Below are positions 45,846-48,125 of a stretch of DNA of 48,125 nucleotides, one piece after another (the stretch's first letter is position 1; each line of letters opens with the position of its first letter). The DNA comes from a virus, in the IMG/VR virus record IMGVR_UViG_3300009180_000062, positions 1 through 48,125 of that record, one strand, 5' to 3'. The notes under the pieces are model-generated. The model did no database searches. It was not told the DNA's origin and saw only the letters and a list, made by a program, of their open reading frames with translations. The translations under genes were made by a program, and so were the position numbers.

Positions 45846-47005
45846 AAACCGTAATTTGCGGAGATACCCATATTGGTGCTGTCTTTGGATTAGGAAGAGC
45901 AAACGGATCTGGTGGAAATACCAGGGTTGATGATTACGAACGTTCTTTAAATTTTATAATTGACTACTGCATTTCAAACAATGTTGAGGTCTTTATTCAG
46001 ACTGGAGATCTTTTTGAAGTAAGAAATCCAACCACTGAGCATATTCAGATTGCAGATCGTGCAATAAAAAGACTTTCTGATGCAAATATCTTTACTGTAG
46101 TCATAATGGGAAATCATGATTACAGAAAGACTGGAGATAGCTATACTAGCGCATTGGCAACAATGCAGGCAAACTCCTACAAGAACGTTAGAATTCTTCT
46201 TAAGCCAGAGTCAATAATTTATTCTAATAAAAATGGCGAATCTCAAGCCATGCTTCTTATTCCATATCGCGATAAAAGAATGTATGCTGGTACCGGATCA
46301 AAAGAATGTACGGATCTTTTTAACTTGCAGTTAAAAGAAATGGCAGAGAGAATACCAGATGATATTCCATCAATAGCCGTTGGTCACAACTTCTTCTTTG
46401 AGGGAAATTACTTTGATTATGGTGGGCACGAAGTTCTTGTATCACCAGATTCCTTAAAGAATCTAAGTGGTGTGGTAATGGGCCATCATCATGAGTTTAG
46501 AAGAATTAGAAAGTCAAACCCGAAGGCTTATTATGTTGGCTCCCTTGAAAAGACAAATTTCGGTGATGCAGATGTTGATAAGTTCTTTTTAGTTTTTGAT
46601 TCAGAAAAATCTGACTTTGAACAGGTCAAGATTCCGACTAGAGACCTATTCGATCTTTCTTTTGATCTTTCTTCATCTACAGCCTTTACTTATCTTCAGG
46701 ATTACAGTGAGCAGATTAAAAAGTTCTCTCTTGATAATAAAATTTGCAGAGCAAAAATTAAAATAAAGGATGGAACACAGGCCTTATTCTCAAGGAGCGA
46801 GATAGAAAAAACCTTATATGCCGCTGGAGCATTCCATGTTTCAAAGATAACATGGGATGTTGAGCAGGTAAGGCTTGAAAAAGATAAGGAAATTCTTTCT
46901 CATAAAACAGACTACGAGGTATTTCAAGCTTTTGCAAAAACCCAAGGCCTTAATGATGATTTCTTAACCAAGCTTCTAGAAGAAGCAAAAAAGATTATGG
47001 TGTAA
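45842..47005 (+). CDS. sbcD: SbcD/Mre11-like nuclease (T4 gp47 type)
   Basis: This 387-aa protein is a calcineurin-type nuclease, with all metal motifs: GDTHIG (Asp8, His10), QTGDLFE, MGNHDYRK, VGHNFF and VMGHHHEF. With SbcC it cuts DNA ends and hairpins and resects breaks for recombination. In T4-like phages, gp46/gp47 also degrade host DNA. It is directly followed by SbcC, one base after its stop. Length fits the family. Confidence 0.93.
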   Translation: MKTVICGDTHIGAVFGLGRANGSGGNTRVDDYERSLNFIIDYCISNNVEVFIQTGDLFEVRNPTTEHIQIADRAIKRLSDANIFTVVIMGNHDYRKTGDSYTSALATMQANSYKNVRILLKPESIIYSNKNGESQAMLLIPYRDKRMYAGTGSKECTDLFNLQLKEMAERIPDDIPSIAVGHNFFFEGNYFDYGGHEVLVSPDSLKNLSGVVMGHHHEFRRIRKSNPKAYYVGSLEKTNFGDADVDKFFLVFDSEKSDFEQVKIPTRDLFDLSFDLSSSTAFTYLQDYSEQIKKFSLDNKICRAKIKIKDGTQALFSRSEIEKTLYAAGAFHVSKITWDVEQVRLEKDKEILSHKTDYEVFQAFAKTQGLNDDFLTKLLEEAKKIMV

Positions 47006-47006
47006 A

Positions 47007-48125
47007 ATGCTTCCAAAGAAACTAAAATTAGAAAACTTCTTTTCACATAAGTCAAGTGAAATAGACTTTTCACTTTTTAATTCTGCACTTTTAGTCGGCT
47101 CTGTTGATGGAGATTATTACAGATCAAATGGATCTGGAAAATCTGCAATAATGGAATCAATCCTATGGTGTCTATACAATAAGTCCAGAGCAACTACAAT
47201 GGACGATGTAATAACTTGGGGAGAAAATAAATGCGAGGTTTCGCTTGAATTTTCTCATGGCGATGGAAGCTATCTTGTAAAGAGAATTAGGCTAAGAAAC
47301 ACCTCTACTTCAACAGTGGATCTTTTTACTCTTGACTCAGAAGGAAAGTGGAAGTCACTATCTGGATCAACCTCAGGAGAAACAAATGACAGAATCGTCA
47401 ATCTTTTAAAGATTGATTATAAAACATTTGTAAATTCAGCCTATTTTAGGCAAAATGATATTTCAGAGTTTGCAACTTCTGAAGCTTCAAAGAAAAAAGA
47501 AATCCTTAAGAGCATTGTAGATATTTCAAAATGGGACTCTTTTGAAAAAGAAGCAAAGAAAAAAGCAAAAGATGTTCAAACTGAAATTGTAAAATACCAA
47601 GCAAGATACGACTCTTTAAACTCAGAGGTTCAGTCACTTATTGCCAGTGAATCAGAGCTTTTGCTAGCCACAAAGATACTTGAGACAAAATCAAAAGAGA
47701 AAGAGGCACTACAGGAATCTGTAGAGGCACTTTCTGAAAAGTATCTTAAGATGAAAAATAATATTGATACAGCAAGTTGGGATAAGGCAATTGCAGAGAT
47801 AGCTTCGCTAAAGGCCTCTGGAAAGGATCTAAAAGGCAGGTTTGATCAGGTATTACAATCACTTACAAAGAGATTGGAAAGAAGCGATTCACTATCCTCA
47901 AAGATAAGCCTATTAGAAAAAAAGATCAAAACATTATCTTTTGATCCAGATATTGAGCAAAAAATAGAAAAAATGTCCACAGAGTGGATTGAATATTCTG
48001 GGTCAATTCAGCAGTCAAAGATAAAGCTAAAAGAGCTATCCGATGTTCATCTTCACACCGGAAAGTGTCATGTTTGTCTGCAAGAGGTAAACGAAGAGAT
48101 TGCATCAAGGTTGCACTCAGAGCAT
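47007..48125 (+). CDS. sbcC: SbcC/Rad50-like ATPase, N-terminal part (cut by window edge)
   Basis: The frame runs 373 codons from ATG 47007 to the right edge without a stop. It starts KLKLENFFSHKSSEIDF, has the Walker A NGSGKSAIM (about 48-56) and a Q-loop FRQNDI (about 150-155), and then long coiled coils. A CxxC zinc hook, CHVC, appears near residue 354, the Rad50-type dimerisation hook. The second ATPase half lies beyond the window. It pairs with SbcD as an ATP-dependent nuclease complex. Confidence 0.92.
   Translation, partial: MLPKKLKLENFFSHKSSEIDFSLFNSALLVGSVDGDYYRSNGSGKSAIMESILWCLYNKSRATTMDDVITWGENKCEVSLEFSHGDGSYLVKRIRLRNTSTSTVDLFTLDSEGKWKSLSGSTSGETNDRIVNLLKIDYKTFVNSAYFRQNDISEFATSEASKKKEILKSIVDISKWDSFEKEAKKKAKDVQTEIVKYQARYDSLNSEVQSLIASESELLLATKILETKSKEKEALQESVEALSEKYLKMKNNIDTASWDKAIAEIASLKASGKDLKGRFDQVLQSLTKRLERSDSLSSKISLLEKKIKTLSFDPDIEQKIEKMSTEWIEYSGSIQQSKIKLKELSDVHLHTGKCHVCLQEVNEEIASRLHSEH

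Overview
This window looks like one continuous segment of a large, AT-rich tailed-phage genome (Caudoviricetes). About 75 tightly packed genes cover nearly all of it, many overlapping by 1-20 bases (ATGA, TAATG). They include a GH24 lysozyme, fibre proteins, a DUF3310 protein, HNH endonucleases, an SbcCD (gp47/gp46-like) pair and many small orphan genes. There is no rRNA, no tRNA that I can find, no transposase and no CRISPR array. Host-type genes (GroEL, Hsp20, HU, KH-domain KhpA, MoxR/VWA, M16 peptidase, PurA, IMPDH/GMPR-like, ThyX, UV endonuclease) suggest a big accessory-rich phage. Small lipoproteins with clear lipoboxes fit a bacterial host, but the host cannot be named from the sequence.

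Layout. 1-2.7 kb: dCMP deaminase and small genes. 2.7-6.1 kb (minus strand): two long Ala/Thr-rich proteins sharing a C-terminal domain, probably virion proteins. 6.3-9.3 kb: nucleotidyltransferase, zinc ribbon, HNH endonuclease, a second deaminase-like gene broken by a 13-bp duplication, and a helical-repeat protein. 9.3-10.9 kb: 504-aa lysozyme. 11-19.3 kb: small genes, two tiny lipoproteins around a DUF2061-like membrane protein, a membrane-anchored trypsin-like protein and a UvsE-type UV endonuclease. 19.3-27 kb: a membrane virion-like protein (minus strand), NTase-fold protein, DNA methyltransferase, GroEL, and probable structural proteins with a zinc protease. 27-32.3 kb: PurA, DHH phosphoesterase, two tandem secreted metalloproteases and a CBS-less IMPDH/GMP-reductase enzyme. 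32.5-37.7 kb: coiled coil, MoxR ATPase plus DUF2201/VWA partner, M16 peptidase and ThyX. 37.7-43.6 kb: small membrane protein, Hsp20, KH protein, degenerate HNH, HU and two repeat-rich fibre proteins. 43.6-48.1 kb: FtsK-like ATPase, primase-type zinc-finger protein, SbcD and a truncated SbcC.

How the genes may work together. dCMP deaminase plus ThyX moves C nucleotides to T. The IMPDH-family enzyme has several GMP-reductase features; with PurA it would move G nucleotides to A. Together these would re-balance host nucleotides towards an AT-rich genome (inference). A second theme is transcription: several promoter-like sites (TTGAC/TAGAC, then TAT at 16-18 bp) are followed at the expected +1 by a GC-rich hairpin, and two distant sites share a near-identical ~29-bp motif.

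The most unusual points are the 13-bp duplication in the second deaminase gene (pseudogene, programmed frameshift or gene-60-like bypass) next to an HNH gene, the hairpin-leader promoters, the possible GC-to-AT nucleotide conversion set, and the GC-rich, differently coded MoxR/VWA pair and short GC-rich patches in the FtsK-like and ThyX genes.
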